From Tropicibacter sp. R16_0 (GTDB taxonomy: Bacteria > Pseudomonadota > Alphaproteobacteria > Rhodobacterales > Rhodobacteraceae): a stretch of 64,000 nucleotides of DNA. The notes beneath the pieces are model-generated. The model was not told the origin of the DNA. It searched no databases and was given only the letters and a program-made list of their open reading frames with translations. Positions within the stretch are counted from its first letter, which is position 1; every line of letters begins with the position of its first letter. The position numbers and the translations under genes were made by a program. Location of the stretch: the NCBI RefSeq assembly GCF_017743935.1, contig NZ_JAGHRE010000002.1, positions 62,001-126,000 on the forward strand, read 5' to 3'. Shown here piece by piece: positions 40,807-49,212 of this stretch.

Positions 40807-41166
40807 ATGACTTTCGATCCTTCGACACTTACCTACAATGACGCGGGCTTGATCCCGGCGATTGCGCAGGATGCCACCTCGGGCGAAGTGCTGATGATGG
40901 CCTGGATGAACGCCGAGGCGGTGACAAAGACGCTCGAGACGGGGCGCGTCACCTATTGGTCGCGTTCGCGGCAGTCGTTTTGGATCAAAGGGGAAAGCTC
41001 GGGTCACGTACAGGAGCTGGTGGATTTCCGCGTTGATTGCGACCGGGACTGCCTGCTGGTGACCGTGAACCAGACGGGCGCGGCGTGCCACACCAATCGC
41101 CGGACGTGCTTCTATACGGCGGTGCGTGAGGGCGACGAAGTCGAGTTGATGAAGCCGATGGAGTGA
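40807..41166 (+). CDS. hisI: Phosphoribosyl-AMP cyclohydrolase
   Basis: HisI opens the adenine ring of PR-AMP in the third step of histidine synthesis. The 119-aa monofunctional protein (no HisE fusion) shows MMAWMNAEAV, GRVTYWSRSRQSFWIKGE and the metal-site cysteines in VDCDRDC and ACHTNRRTCFY. The ATG at 40807 has AAGG upstream; an ATG at 40789 would add six residues without a ribosome site. Not in a his operon here. Confidence 0.95.
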   Translation: MTFDPSTLTYNDAGLIPAIAQDATSGEVLMMAWMNAEAVTKTLETGRVTYWSRSRQSFWIKGESSGHVQELVDFRVDCDRDCLLVTVNQTGAACHTNRRTCFYTAVREGDEVELMKPME

Positions 41167-41204
41167 ATGGCGCTGGCGCGCCATGGCCTTCGGCGACCGT
41201 ATTT

Positions 41205-42065
41205 TTAACAAGAAGAAGCAAGGGGTTGCGGTAGACCGACTAGGTTTCGCAGATCCGCAGGCGTGGCACCTTCGCTGCGGTATTTAGCGACGGCTTTGGA
41301 ATCGTCACGCTTTGCCAGGCGTTTACCGGCCTCATCCCGGATCAACCTGTGGTGATGATAGATGGGCGTCGGCAGGTCGAGCAGGTGTTGCAGCAATACC
41401 TGCAGAAATGTTGTCTGATACAGATCCTCGCCGCGCATCACATGGGTGATCTCTTGTGCTGCGTCGTCGATCACGGCGGCCAGCACATAGGATGGGGTTT
41501 CGATTTCCTTGCGGCCCAGAACCGGATCGCCGATTTCGTGGATCAGTTGCGCAGGGTTCACCAAGTGGGTGCCCGCATGTTTCAGCCCGGTCTCGATCAA
41601 GCGCATCTCGGGCACCTGCTGCAGAGCTTTGGCCATGTCCAGGCGCAGTGCGTCGCCGAATTGGCGGCTGTCCATGCTCCGCCCGCGACAGGTGCCGGGA
41701 TAGACCCCAGGGGCCAATGGCGCGCCTTCTTGCGGGGCAGAGAGGGCCGCGCGGATGTCGCTGCGGCGGCACGAGCACGGGTAGATCAGCCCGCGATCCG
41801 CCAACTGCATCAGGGATGCATTGTAACGCTCCAAATGTTCGGATTGACGCAGGACAGGTGTTTCCCAGCTGAGGCCAAGCCAGCGCAGGTCATCATAGAT
41901 CTGCGCCTCCCAATGGTCGCGGGCGCGGGCCGTATCGGTGTCTTCGATCCTGAGCAGGAATTGGCCGTGCTCGGCCTGCGCCATATCATAGGCTAGTAAA
42001 GCCGAATAGGCATGCCCAAGGTGCAGCGGTCCCGTCGGAGACGGGGCGAAACGGGTTCTGAACAT
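41205..42065 (-). CDS. gluQ: Glutamyl-Q tRNA(Asp) synthetase
   Basis: GluQ attaches glutamate to the queuosine base at position 34 of tRNA-Asp. The 286-aa protein is a GluRS-like catalytic domain without the anticodon-binding domain, which is diagnostic. The HIGH motif is HLGH at residues 15-18, the zinc ligands include CSCRR, and the KMSKS-equivalent is KRDDS. The ATG overlaps the stop of the upstream methyltransferase gene by one base. Confidence 0.93.
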   Translation of the reverse strand: MFRTRFAPSPTGPLHLGHAYSALLAYDMAQAEHGQFLLRIEDTDTARARDHWEAQIYDDLRWLGLSWETPVLRQSEHLERYNASLMQLADRGLIYPCSCRRSDIRAALSAPQEGAPLAPGVYPGTCRGRSMDSRQFGDALRLDMAKALQQVPEMRLIETGLKHAGTHLVNPAQLIHEIGDPVLGRKEIETPSYVLAAVIDDAAQEITHVMRGEDLYQTTFLQVLLQHLLDLPTPIYHHHRLIRDEAGKRLAKRDDSKAVAKYRSEGATPADLRNLVGLPQPLASSC

Positions 42066-42679
42066 TACGCTTTTTCAACAACGTAGACGTTGGATTTCAT
42101 GTCCATGCCGGGCAGGTGGTCGCCGTATTCCTTGCTGAGCAGGTGCGCGGCCCCCATGTCCAGCCATTCCATAAGGCGCCCCTCGAATTGAGGATCGCTA
42201 AGCGCGTGATCGTTGAACGAAAACGCCAGCAAGCCGCCACGTGGCAGCGCGTTCATCAGCAAGTCAAAGGTTTCGGGCGGGGCCGCCCCGATGCCGATGA
42301 CACCGGTTGCAGTGATGGCGGAATAGGCCCCTTGGGCCACCGGGGCGGGGTCTGCGATGTCGAACCCGGTCAGGGTGCGATAAGCGTCTTTGGCGCGCGC
42401 GCCGTCCAGCATCTCGGACGATGGGTCCATCCCGTCCACGGTGGTGAACCCCGCGCGTCGCAGGGCCAAGCCGGACAGCCCGGTGCCGCATCCGAAATCC
42501 AGAACGGGCGTGTCCAGATCCGCGATCTTTGCTTTCAACGCTTCGGCCACACGACCAGGCGTGGCATAGCCGTTCTCGGCGATTTCGGCATCATAGGAAG
42601 CAGCCCATTTGTCATAATGATCACGGGTCGCTTCGGGTGTTTCTAGGCTATAGGCGTCGGCCAGGAATTTCTCACTCAT
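42065..42679 (-). CDS. SAM-dependent methyltransferase (class I)
   Basis: A 204-aa class I methyltransferase. SAM-binding motif I is VLDFGCGTGLSG, at about residues 59-70. The acidic motif II residue is in DGMDPSSEM. The N-terminal YDKWAASYDAEIAENGY is typical of the UbiE/TPR-methyltransferase-like group. The substrate is unknown. Overlaps gluQ by one base and lies 23 bases from trmFO, so all three leftward genes are probably cotranscribed; with tRNA-modifying neighbours a role on tRNA is conceivable but unproven. Confidence 0.85.
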   Translation of the reverse strand: MSEKFLADAYSLETPEATRDHYDKWAASYDAEIAENGYATPGRVAEALKAKIADLDTPVLDFGCGTGLSGLALRRAGFTTVDGMDPSSEMLDGARAKDAYRTLTGFDIADPAPVAQGAYSAITATGVIGIGAAPPETFDLLMNALPRGGLLAFSFNDHALSDPQFEGRLMEWLDMGAAHLLSKEYGDHLPGMDMKSNVYVVEKA

Positions 42680-42702
42680 GGCCTGCATGTTAAGCGTGGC
42701 TG

Positions 42703-44058
42703 TCAGGCCGCGTCCAGAGTGGAATGCCCCAACCAATCACTCCAGGCGGCCTTGGCGCGATCCGTATAGGCCTTGTAGCGGTCCTTGCGCCCGCGACGTC
42801 CGCCTTTGAGGCCATCAACGGGGCGGAACAGGCCAAAGTTGACGTTCATCGGCTGGAAAGTCTTGGCCTCAGCACCGCCGGTGATGTGGTGGATCAAAGC
42901 ACCCATGGCACTGTCTTGCGGAACTTGCGGCAGGTCGATCCCAAGGATTTCCGCCGCCGCCATACGACCTGCGAGCAGGCCCATGGCCGCGCTTTCAACA
43001 TAGCCCTCAACCCCCGTGATTTGCCCGGCAAAGCGCAGATGCGGCTTGGATTTCAGGCGCATCTGATCGTCGAGCAGGGTGGGCGAATTCAAAAACGTGT
43101 TGCGGTGGATGCCGCCCAGGCGGGCAAAGCTGGCGTTTTCCAGGCCGGGGATCATGCGCAGAACCTCGGTCTGGGCGCCGTATTTCATCTTGGTCTGAAA
43201 GCCGACGATGTTGAACAGCGTTCCAAGCGCGTTGTCGCGGCGCAGCTGCACAACCGCATGCGCCTTGACGTCGGGCTGATGCGGGTTGGTCAGGCCCACG
43301 GGTTTCATTGGCCCGTGGCGCAGGGTTTCGCGCCCGCGTTCGGCCATCACCTCGATCGGCAGGCAGCCGTCGAAATAGCCGGCCGTCTCACCCTCGTGGA
43401 ATTCGGTCTTGTCAGCGGCCAGCAGCGCGTCGATGAACGCCTCGTATTGGTCCTTGTCCATCGGGCAGTTCAGATAGGCGGTGCGCTCTTCTTCGGTCTC
43501 GCCCTTGTCATAGCGCGACTGCATCCATGCTTTGGACATGTCGATGCTCTCGGCATAGATGATCGGCGCGATGGCGTCGAAAAAGGCCAACGCCTCGGCA
43601 CCGGTTTCCGCTTGAATGGCCTGGCTCAGATCGGGTGAGGTCAGCGGCCCGGTTGCAAAGATCCAATGACCGTCTTCGGGCAGGGCGGTGATTTCCTCAT
43701 AAGACACGGTGACACGAGGGTGCGCCTTGAGCTTGGAAGTCACCGTCTCGGCAAAGGGCTCGCGGTCCACGGCCAGCGCGCCACCAGCAGGCAGGCGATG
43801 CTTGTCGGCCGTGGTCATGATCAGGCCATTGGCCGCGCGCATTTCCCAGTGCAGCAAGCCAACGGCATTTTGTTCGTCATCGTCCGAGCGGAAGGAGTTC
43901 GAGCACACCATCTCGCCCAGGTTGCCGGTCTGGTGGGCAAAGGTTTCGACCTTGGGGCGCATTTCATGCAGCACCACGTCAACGCCCATTTCCGCCGCCT
44001 GCCAGGCGGCCTCGGACCCGGCCATGCCGCCGCCCACGATATGCAAAACTTGTGTCAT
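42703..44058 (-). CDS. trmFO: Methylenetetrahydrofolate-tRNA-(uracil-54-C5)-methyltransferase TrmFO
   Basis: TrmFO forms m5U54 in the T-loop of tRNA using methylene-tetrahydrofolate and FAD instead of SAM. The 451-aa protein has the FAD-binding [14 protein letters not shown] at residues 6-19, the [27 protein letters not shown] block, and the conserved HVTGxxx-like C-terminal region ([25 protein letters not shown]). The ATG at 44058 gives normal length; the frame open to 44094 adds 12 unlikely residues. It heads the trmFO-methyltransferase-gluQ unit. Confidence 0.95.
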   Translation of the reverse strand: MTQVLHIVGGGMAGSEAAWQAAEMGVDVVLHEMRPKVETFAHQTGNLGEMVCSNSFRSDDDEQNAVGLLHWEMRAANGLIMTTADKHRLPAGGALAVDREPFAETVTSKLKAHPRVTVSYEEITALPEDGHWIFATGPLTSPDLSQAIQAETGAEALAFFDAIAPIIYAESIDMSKAWMQSRYDKGETEEERTAYLNCPMDKDQYEAFIDALLAADKTEFHEGETAGYFDGCLPIEVMAERGRETLRHGPMKPVGLTNPHQPDVKAHAVVQLRRDNALGTLFNIVGFQTKMKYGAQTEVLRMIPGLENASFARLGGIHRNTFLNSPTLLDDQMRLKSKPHLRFAGQITGVEGYVESAAMGLLAGRMAAAEILGIDLPQVPQDSAMGALIHHITGGAEAKTFQPMNVNFGLFRPVDGLKGGRRGRKDRYKAYTDRAKAAWSDWLGHSTLDAA

Positions 44059-44359
44059 GAGGTGCCATTTAGGGCAGGGCGCGCGTGCACGCAACGCCAG
44101 ACAACACCGGTCAAGGGGACAACACCGTTCAGCACGGCGTGTGTTCCAATTGTGACGGGAGTTGTTTTTGGGGTCGCCGCTGCGGGAATGTCGGTGTCAG
44201 AGAGAGGCTGACAAGGAGGGACCTTCCGCCCACGGCGACCCAAAAATCGTGTCAGGCGTGGGGCTTAACCCTGCGCCTTGCCCAATGTTTGCCACAGTGT
44301 TGCCCAGATTGAAAGTTTAAATTTGGAAACAATTTTACCAGTTTCGGGAAACGATCGAT
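44059..44359. other. 301-base intergenic region with repeated and structured segments
   Basis: No gene was recognised here. A direct repeat GACAACACCG occurs at about 44101 and 44121 with a 20-base period. An imperfect hairpin follows it. A large multi-arm fold covers 44165-44246 and is listed separately. An AT-rich stretch at about 44308-44340 (AAATTTGGAAACAATTTT) could hold a promoter for trmFO or mark the end of the crotonase-like gene transcript. Confidence 0.5.
44165..44246. other. Multi-arm inverted-repeat structure upstream of trmFO
   Basis: The outer arms 44165-44179 (TTTTTGGGGTCGCCG) and 44233-44246 (CGGCGACCCAAAAA) pair over 14 bases with one bulged G. GCGG at 44182 can extend the stem with CCGC at 44226. 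Inside lie a 6-bp hairpin (44195-44200 with 44208-44213) and a small AAGG/CCTT hairpin at about 44213-44225. The compact fold could be a small RNA, a leader of trmFO, or a decayed miniature mobile element. No known RNA family was recognised. Confidence 0.45.
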
Positions 44360-45145
44360 TTATTGGGTCCAATCGGGGTCCCGTTTCTCGATAAAGGCGG
44401 CGATTCCCTCTTCGGTGTCTCGGTACAGCATGTTTTCGACCATGACATCGCCGGTATAGGCATAGGCCTGATCCAGCGGCATCTGCATCTGCTGATAAAA
44501 CGCCTGTTTGCCGATTTTGACGGCGGCGCCCAGTTTGCCTGCAAGTGTTTCGGCCAAGGCGGCGGTTTGTGTTGCCAGATCTTCGGCTGGAACGGCGCGG
44601 TTGATCAGGCCAAGCTCTTCGGCTCGAGAAGCGTCGATGAACTGCCCGGTGGTCAACATCTCGAACGCCTGCTTGCGTGGAATGTTTCTCGACAGGGCCA
44701 CCATGGGGGTCGAGCAGAAAAGGCCGATGTTCACCCCGTTGACCCCGAACTTTGTACCTTCGGCGGCAATGGCCAGATCGCAGGTGGCCACCAGCTGACA
44801 GCCCGCAGCGGTGGCAATGCCATGCACCTGGGCAATCACAGGCTGCGGCAGTTGCTGCACGGTCATCATCATCCGGGCGCAGCGATCAAACAGGTCCTTG
44901 AAATAGGCCTTGCCGCCATCCTCGGCCTGACGCCCGGCTGTCATCTGCTTCAGATCGTGACCCGCGCAGAACGCCTTGCCCGAGCCTGACAGAATCACGG
45001 CGCGGATGGATCGGTCGCTTTTCAGTTGGTCGAATTCATCTTGCAACGCCGCCAGCATTTCGTCGCTCAGCGCATTCAGCCGCTCGGGCGCATTCATGTG
45101 CAGATGCGCCACTGCGCCTGTGTCGTTACGTTCCAGAATTGCCAT
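44360..45145 (-). CDS. Enoyl-CoA hydratase/isomerase family protein (ECHDC3-like)
   Basis: A 261-aa crotonase-fold protein. The oxyanion-hole segments are present: AFCAGHDLKQM (about 58-68) and QVHGIATAAGCQLVATCDLA (106-125). The two glutamates that catalyse hydration in classical enoyl-CoA hydratase are missing: Q117 stands at the first position and G137 at the second. The GVNIGLFCSTP pattern fits the ECHDC3-like subgroup. It may act on CoA substrates by another chemistry. The ATG at 45145 has GGAG six bases upstream. Divergent from the thioesterase gene by 61 bases, suggesting a shared control region. Confidence 0.85.
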   Translation of the reverse strand: MAILERNDTGAVAHLHMNAPERLNALSDEMLAALQDEFDQLKSDRSIRAVILSGSGKAFCAGHDLKQMTAGRQAEDGGKAYFKDLFDRCARMMMTVQQLPQPVIAQVHGIATAAGCQLVATCDLAIAAEGTKFGVNGVNIGLFCSTPMVALSRNIPRKQAFEMLTTGQFIDASRAEELGLINRAVPAEDLATQTAALAETLAGKLGAAVKIGKQAFYQQMQMPLDQAYAYTGDVMVENMLYRDTEEGIAAFIEKRDPDWTQ

Positions 45146-45206
45146 CTTGCTCTCCACCCAAATCTGCGGGCAACTCTAGGGGCAACACGGGAAGAGGGAA
45201 AGCCGC

Positions 45207-45650
45207 ATGTCACTGGCAATGAATATCGACGAGCTGATGGATTACATGGCCAGTGTCTTTCCGCAGGTTTCCGATGATTTCGCCATCGAAGAGCTGAGCG
45301 AAGATCGTCTGATCATGCGCCTGAAGGTGGCGCATCGGCACTTGCGTCCGGGCGGCACCGTTTCGGGGCCGTCGATGTTCGCCCTGGCCGATTGCGGTGT
45401 TTACGCGATGGTTTTGGCACGGGTCGGCCGCAAGGGGCTGGCTGTGACCACAAGCTGTTCGATGGATTTCATGCGCAAACCCGAAGGGGGCGTCGACATG
45501 CTGGCCGAGGTGCGGTTGCTGAAGCTGGGGAAGCTGCTGGCCGTGGGTGATGTGTTGATGCGGTCCGAAGGGTCCGACAAGATCGTGGCGCGCGCGACGA
45601 TGACCTATTCCATTCCACCAGCAGGTTCGGTTGCGGCAAACGCCGGATAA
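45207..45650 (+). CDS. PaaI-family hotdog thioesterase
   Basis: A 147-aa acyl-CoA thioesterase of the PaaI type. The signature HLRPGGTVSGPSMFALADCGVYAM includes the Gly-rich turn and the catalytic Asp expected in the long helix. It probably hydrolyses short or aromatic acyl-CoA esters in the cytoplasm. It is divergent from the crotonase-like gene, so the pair may handle related CoA esters. A terminator shared with the DUF1127 gene lies at its 3' end. Confidence 0.87.
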   Translation: MSLAMNIDELMDYMASVFPQVSDDFAIEELSEDRLIMRLKVAHRHLRPGGTVSGPSMFALADCGVYAMVLARVGRKGLAVTTSCSMDFMRKPEGGVDMLAEVRLLKLGKLLAVGDVLMRSEGSDKIVARATMTYSIPPAGSVAANAG

Positions 45651-45651
45651 C

Positions 45652-45677
45652 AAAAAAGGCCGGAGCAAGCTCCGGCC
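45652..45677 (-). terminator. Rho-independent terminator for the DUF1127 gene
   Basis: An 8-bp GC-rich stem pairs 45658-45665 with 45670-45677 around a 4-base loop. On the minus strand it is followed by six Ts (45657 down to 45652), so it best ends the leftward DUF1127 transcript. It starts just after the stop of the rightward thioesterase gene and may weakly terminate that one too. Confidence 0.85.
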
Positions 45678-45718
45678 AGTGAAGAGGTCCCAAATGAAAG
45701 ATGGGACGGGGAACTCAG

Positions 45719-45946
45719 TTAAATCTGCCAGAACCGGCGTTTGACCTCGCGCGTGCGCTGTTTTGGGGTCAATCCCACATCGGCCAGCAGATGATCATCC
45801 AGATAGCTCAGATTGACGCGGGTTCGACGCCGTTGTTCCCATGTCGTGACCGTGGCTGCAAAGCGTACGGCCAGATCCGCGATCAGCGGCAGCCGGGGGC
45901 TGGCGTTCAGCAGGGTCAGGGCGGGGCTATGCATCAGACGTGTCAT
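45719..45946 (-). CDS. DUF1127 domain small protein
   Basis: A 75-aa basic protein ending in a DUF1127 (YjiS-like) domain: RTRVNLSYLDDHLLADVGLT then KRRFWQ. DUF1127 proteins are common in alphaproteobacteria. Small arginine-rich members have been tied to RNA turnover and phosphate or carbon metabolism in Agrobacterium and Rhodobacter. The start at 45946 is chosen for the GGA nine bases upstream. It diverges from the MocR gene across a repeat-rich 98-base region. Confidence 0.85.
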   Translation of the reverse strand: MTRLMHSPALTLLNASPRLPLIADLAVRFAATVTTWEQRRRTRVNLSYLDDHLLADVGLTPKQRTREVKRRFWQI

Positions 45947-45969
45947 GACAGGGTCCTTTCCAAATTGTA

Positions 45970-46026
45970 TTGACACAAATGTACGTTACTTGGTACATTG
46001 ACTTGATACATTCTGCATTGTGTCAA
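45970..46026. promoter_or_regulatory. Nested repeats: probable operator of the MocR-type regulator
   Basis: Three overlapping symmetries lie here. An outer inverted repeat is TTGACACAA (45970-45978) with TTGTGTCAA (46018-46026). An inner inverted repeat is AATGTAC (45978-45984) with GTACATT (45993-45999). A direct repeat TACATT recurs at 45994 and 46007 with a 13-base period. MocR/GntR proteins typically bind such direct and inverted repeats upstream of their own gene. The region lies between the divergent DUF1127 and MocR genes and could control both. Confidence 0.55.
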
Positions 46027-46044
46027 TTCAAAGGAAGAATTGTA

Positions 46045-47457
46045 ATGGGTACAATTTGGCCGAGTGCCTTGCCTGATGCCAAAGGTCCGAAATACAAGAT
46101 GGTGGCGGCGACGATCCGAAAAGCCATCGAAAACAAGGATCTGGAGGTTGGCGCCAAACTGCCACCCGTGCGGGAGCTGGCCTATACATTGTCCATTACT
46201 CCGGGCACCGTTGCGCGGGCCTATACCATCCTCACCGACGAAGGGCTGCTCGAAGCAGGGGTTGGACGCGGCACATTTGTTGCGGATCCAAAGACTCAGC
46301 ACGATGGCTTTGCCCCGATCGAGGTGGATGTGATCGCCCACAACAGCAACGCCAATGACGGCTATGCGGTCAATATGTTCTCGCCTCATCTGCCCAGTGT
46401 CGGACAGGCGCAACTGATCCGACGGCTTTTGGAGCAGATCGCCCAGGATCCCCCCTCGGGTCTGATGCATTACCCCAGTCGGGCAGGTGCGTTGCCCGCC
46501 CGTCAGGCGGCGCTCAAATGGTTGTCGCAGGCGCCATTGGGCCGCGTGAGCGAAGAAGAGATCGTGCTGACCAACGGCGGCCAAAACGCGATCTCGATGA
46601 TCTTGCAGGCCATATTGCGCGGCCGTCGCCCCGTGGTTCTGGTCGAGGAACTGTCGTACCCCGGTTTTCGCCGCGCTGCCGAACTGTTGCGGGCCGAGGT
46701 TGTGCCGGTGCCCATGGACGAACACGGCGTAATCCCCGAAGCACTGGATGCTTTGGCACGCCAGCATGAGGCGCAGGTGTTCTGCACCTCACCCGAGGTG
46801 CACAACCCAACCACGGTGTTCACGCCTTTGGAGCGGCGCGAGGCTGTGGTGGCCGTGGCCCGCAAGCGCGGTTTCTATCTGCTCGAGGACGACTGCTATC
46901 GTCATATGCCTGCGCAGGCGCCGGGGTATCGGATGCTGGCACCAGATCGGACGTGGTTCGTGACCTCGATCTCCAAGTCCATCACACCCGCATTGCGCAT
47001 CGGGATCGCCGTCGCACCCGAAGGGCAGGTGGCCGATCTGCGCCGCGCTGTTGAGCATGGGTTCTTTGGTCTGGCGACCCCACTGCTGGATCTGAGCGCC
47101 GTGTTGCTGGGGCATCCTCAGTTGCCGCAACTGCTGGATGCCTTGCAGCGGGTTACAGGTGACTACATCAAGGCTGCGGTGAACATCCTTGGCTCATATT
47201 CGCTCAACTGGCGCCATCCGGTGCCGTTCCTGTGGCTGACCCTGCCGCCCGGCTGGCGTGCGGCGTCATTCTGTCAGGCGGCCGAGGCACAGGGCATCCA
47301 GATCCGTTCGGCCGAGGAATACGCCTGCCGCACCTCGCGCACGCCCCATGCGGTGCGTTTGGCGGTGAACGCGGGTGTGACCTTGGCGACGTACGAGGCG
47401 GCGCTGATGCGCCTTCGCCATTTGTTGGACAATCCGCCAGAGCGCCTTAGCGTTTGA
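46045..47457 (+). CDS. MocR/PdxR-type regulator (GntR HTH plus aminotransferase domain)
   Basis: A 470-aa fusion. Residues about 12-80 form a GntR winged helix (AATIRKAIENKDL then PPVRELAYTLSITPGTVARAYTIL). Residues about 110-470 are a fold-type I aminotransferase domain with TNGGQNAISMI, the SPEVHNPTTVF segment and the PLP lysine in SISKSITPALRIG. Such proteins use PLP to sense metabolites (PLP itself, GABA, taurine) instead of catalysing transamination. The effector and target here are unknown. AGGAAG lies eight bases before the ATG. Confidence 0.92.
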   Translation: MGTIWPSALPDAKGPKYKMVAATIRKAIENKDLEVGAKLPPVRELAYTLSITPGTVARAYTILTDEGLLEAGVGRGTFVADPKTQHDGFAPIEVDVIAHNSNANDGYAVNMFSPHLPSVGQAQLIRRLLEQIAQDPPSGLMHYPSRAGALPARQAALKWLSQAPLGRVSEEEIVLTNGGQNAISMILQAILRGRRPVVLVEELSYPGFRRAAELLRAEVVPVPMDEHGVIPEALDALARQHEAQVFCTSPEVHNPTTVFTPLERREAVVAVARKRGFYLLEDDCYRHMPAQAPGYRMLAPDRTWFVTSISKSITPALRIGIAVAPEGQVADLRRAVEHGFFGLATPLLDLSAVLLGHPQLPQLLDALQRVTGDYIKAAVNILGSYSLNWRHPVPFLWLTLPPGWRAASFCQAAEAQGIQIRSAEEYACRTSRTPHAVRLAVNAGVTLATYEAALMRLRHLLDNPPERLSV

Positions 47458-47851
47458 ACAAGCCGAACAGGCCTTTTTTGCTGCCAACTGGTTCCGGATC
47501 ACCAAAGAACCCCACCAACAGTTTGATGCGGCCATCGGCGTCCAGCGTGGCAAAGTCATGCCCCTTGAGGAGGGGGATGCCGCCGACGGCCTTCATCGCC
47601 CAGGTGAAATGTACCATCTCATGATGATGGGCAGGGGCACTGGTGACCACGATCTGTGATCCCTTGGCTTGGGCGTGAAAGGCGTCCATGTAGCCCGCCA
47701 ATCCGTCGCGCCCGGTAACATCGCCATTGGGATCGACATAGCGCCCATCCTCGGCCCAGGCGACGGTCAGATGTTCCAGCCGTTTGGCCGGGTCTTTTTC
47801 TGCCCATGCTGCGCCATAGGCTGCTATTACGTCATCCAGTGGTGCCATCAT
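47447..47851 (-). CDS. NTF2-like / SnoaL-fold protein
   Basis: A 134-aa protein with the cone-shaped NTF2-like fold pattern. An N-terminal helix (YGAAWAEKDPAKRLEHL) is followed by ADGRYVDPNGDVTGRDGLAGYM and beta strands containing HHEMVHFTWAMKAVGG. Members range from isomerases to binding proteins; no catalytic set was identified. The C-terminus KKGLFGLFKR is basic. Its last 11 bases overlap the 3' end of the convergent MocR gene. A Met-Met start leaves the first codon uncertain by one. Confidence 0.75.
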   Translation of the reverse strand: MMAPLDDVIAAYGAAWAEKDPAKRLEHLTVAWAEDGRYVDPNGDVTGRDGLAGYMDAFHAQAKGSQIVVTSAPAHHHEMVHFTWAMKAVGGIPLLKGHDFATLDADGRIKLLVGFFGDPEPVGSKKGLFGLFKR

Positions 47852-48025
47852 ATCGTCGGATCCCCATGTTGATTTGCCTGTACACTGGCACAGGCGGGCT
47901 GTTTCGATCCATAGTTTATTGTCACGAGTGATCGAAAATGGATTTTCAGGTCACTGTTTGTGGGGTAAAATAATACCTATTTTTTAACCTGCTGAAATTT
48001 AACGATAAAATAAGATTTCCGGTTC

Positions 48026-48054
48026 TTGACGCGACCATCGGCTACACATAGAAC
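48026..48054 (+). promoter_or_regulatory. Probable promoter of rplM-rpsI
   Basis: TTGACG at 48026-48031 is a good -35 element. With a 17-base spacer the -10 would be TAGAAC at 48049-48054, a weaker match. The region upstream (about 47940-48020) is AT-rich, as expected of a strong ribosomal-protein promoter. The leader between here and the rplM ATG holds a short GCGG/CCGC hairpin that could host feedback control. Confidence 0.4.
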
Positions 48055-48118
48055 CCATCCATCGAATTCGGGGCGGTCATTTGGGCCGCTCTTTCACATC
48101 AAACAGGACTATCCTGCC

Positions 48119-48577
48119 ATGAAAACCTTCTCTGCAACACCTGCAGACATCGACAAGAAGTGGATCCTGATCGACGCCGAGGGCGTTGTTCTGGGTCGTC
48201 TTGCTTCGATCGTCGCCATGCGCCTGCGTGGCAAGCACAAAGCGTCGTTCACCCCGAACATGGACATGGGCGACAACGTCATCGTGATCAACGCTGACAA
48301 AATCCAGATGACCGGCAAGAAGCGCGAAGAGAACTTCTACTGGCACACTGGCCACCCGGGCGGCATCAAGTCGCGCACCAAGCAGCAGATTCTCGAGGGT
48401 GCACACCCCGAGCGCGTCGTGACGCAAGCCGTCAAGCGCATGTTGCCGGGCAACCGCCTGTCGCGCACCCAGATGACCAACCTGCGCGTCTATGCTGGTG
48501 CCGAGCACCCGCACGAAGCCCAGTCTCCCGAAGTTCTGGACGTCAAGTCCATGAACAAGAAAAACACCCGGAGCTAA
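48119..48577 (+). CDS. rplM: 50S ribosomal protein L13
   Basis: L13 is an early-assembly protein of the large subunit. The 152-aa protein has the standard N-terminus [20 protein letters not shown], then VVLGRLAS, the [23 protein letters not shown] region, and the [13 protein letters not shown] signature. The ATG at 48119 follows AGGACTATCCTGCC. rpsI begins six bases after the stop. Confidence 0.98.
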   Translation: MKTFSATPADIDKKWILIDAEGVVLGRLASIVAMRLRGKHKASFTPNMDMGDNVIVINADKIQMTGKKREENFYWHTGHPGGIKSRTKQQILEGAHPERVVTQAVKRMLPGNRLSRTQMTNLRVYAGAEHPHEAQSPEVLDVKSMNKKNTRS

Positions 48578-48583
48578 TGACCG

Positions 48584-49069
48584 ATGGCTGATCAGATCAA
48601 TACTCTCGAAGAGCTGAGCGCCGTTGCAGGCGTTGAAACCGTGGCCGAAGAAATCGTCCTGCGCGAGCCCGTGCGTGACGAACTGGGTCGCTCCTATGCC
48701 ACCGGCAAGCGTAAAGACGCTGTTGCTCGCGTTTGGATCAAGCCGGGTTCCGGCAAGGTCACCGTGAACGGCAAGGATCAGGACAAGTACTTTGCGCGTC
48801 CCGTTCTGCAGCTGATCCTGCGCCAGCCGTTCCAGGTTGCTGGTGTTGAAGGCGAATTCGACGTTGTCGCAACCGTCAAAGGCGGTGGCCTGACCGGTCA
48901 GGCCGGTGCGGTCAAGCACGGCATCTCTAAGGCGCTGCAGCTGTATGATCCCGCCCTGCGTGGTGCTCTGAAAGCCGCCGGCTTCCTGACCCGCGACAGC
49001 CGCGTTGTGGAACGTAAGAAATACGGTAAGCGCAAAGCGCGTCGTTCGTTCCAGTTCTCCAAGCGTTAA
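48584..49069 (+). CDS. rpsI: 30S ribosomal protein S9
   Basis: S9 binds 16S rRNA in the head of the small subunit, its C-terminal arginine reaching the P-site tRNA. The 161-aa protein has an extra acidic N-terminal extension of about 35 residues, common in alphaproteobacteria. The core begins [14 protein letters not shown], and the chain ends SFQFSKR, the invariant basic tail. It is cotranscribed with rplM and followed by a terminator. Confidence 0.98.
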   Translation: MADQINTLEELSAVAGVETVAEEIVLREPVRDELGRSYATGKRKDAVARVWIKPGSGKVTVNGKDQDKYFARPVLQLILRQPFQVAGVEGEFDVVATVKGGGLTGQAGAVKHGISKALQLYDPALRGALKAAGFLTRDSRVVERKKYGKRKARRSFQFSKR

Positions 49070-49093
49070 GCTTCGGAAATTTCGAACAGATTG

Positions 49094-49121
49094 GGGCCAC
49101 GCAAGCGCGTGGCCCTTTTTC
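49094..49121 (+). terminator. Rho-independent terminator after rpsI
   Basis: A 9-bp stem pairs 49094-49102 with 49107-49115 around a 4-base loop (AAGC). Five Ts follow directly (49116-49120). It lies 24 bases after the rpsI stop and ends the ribosomal protein operon. Confidence 0.92.
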
Positions 49122-49212
49122 GTTTCGGGGCCCGGTTGGGTCTCAATTTGATTTGAAGGTCCGTTTCGGCTTAATGTGCATGCATATTGCATGAATATTG
49201 GCGGAATTTGTT

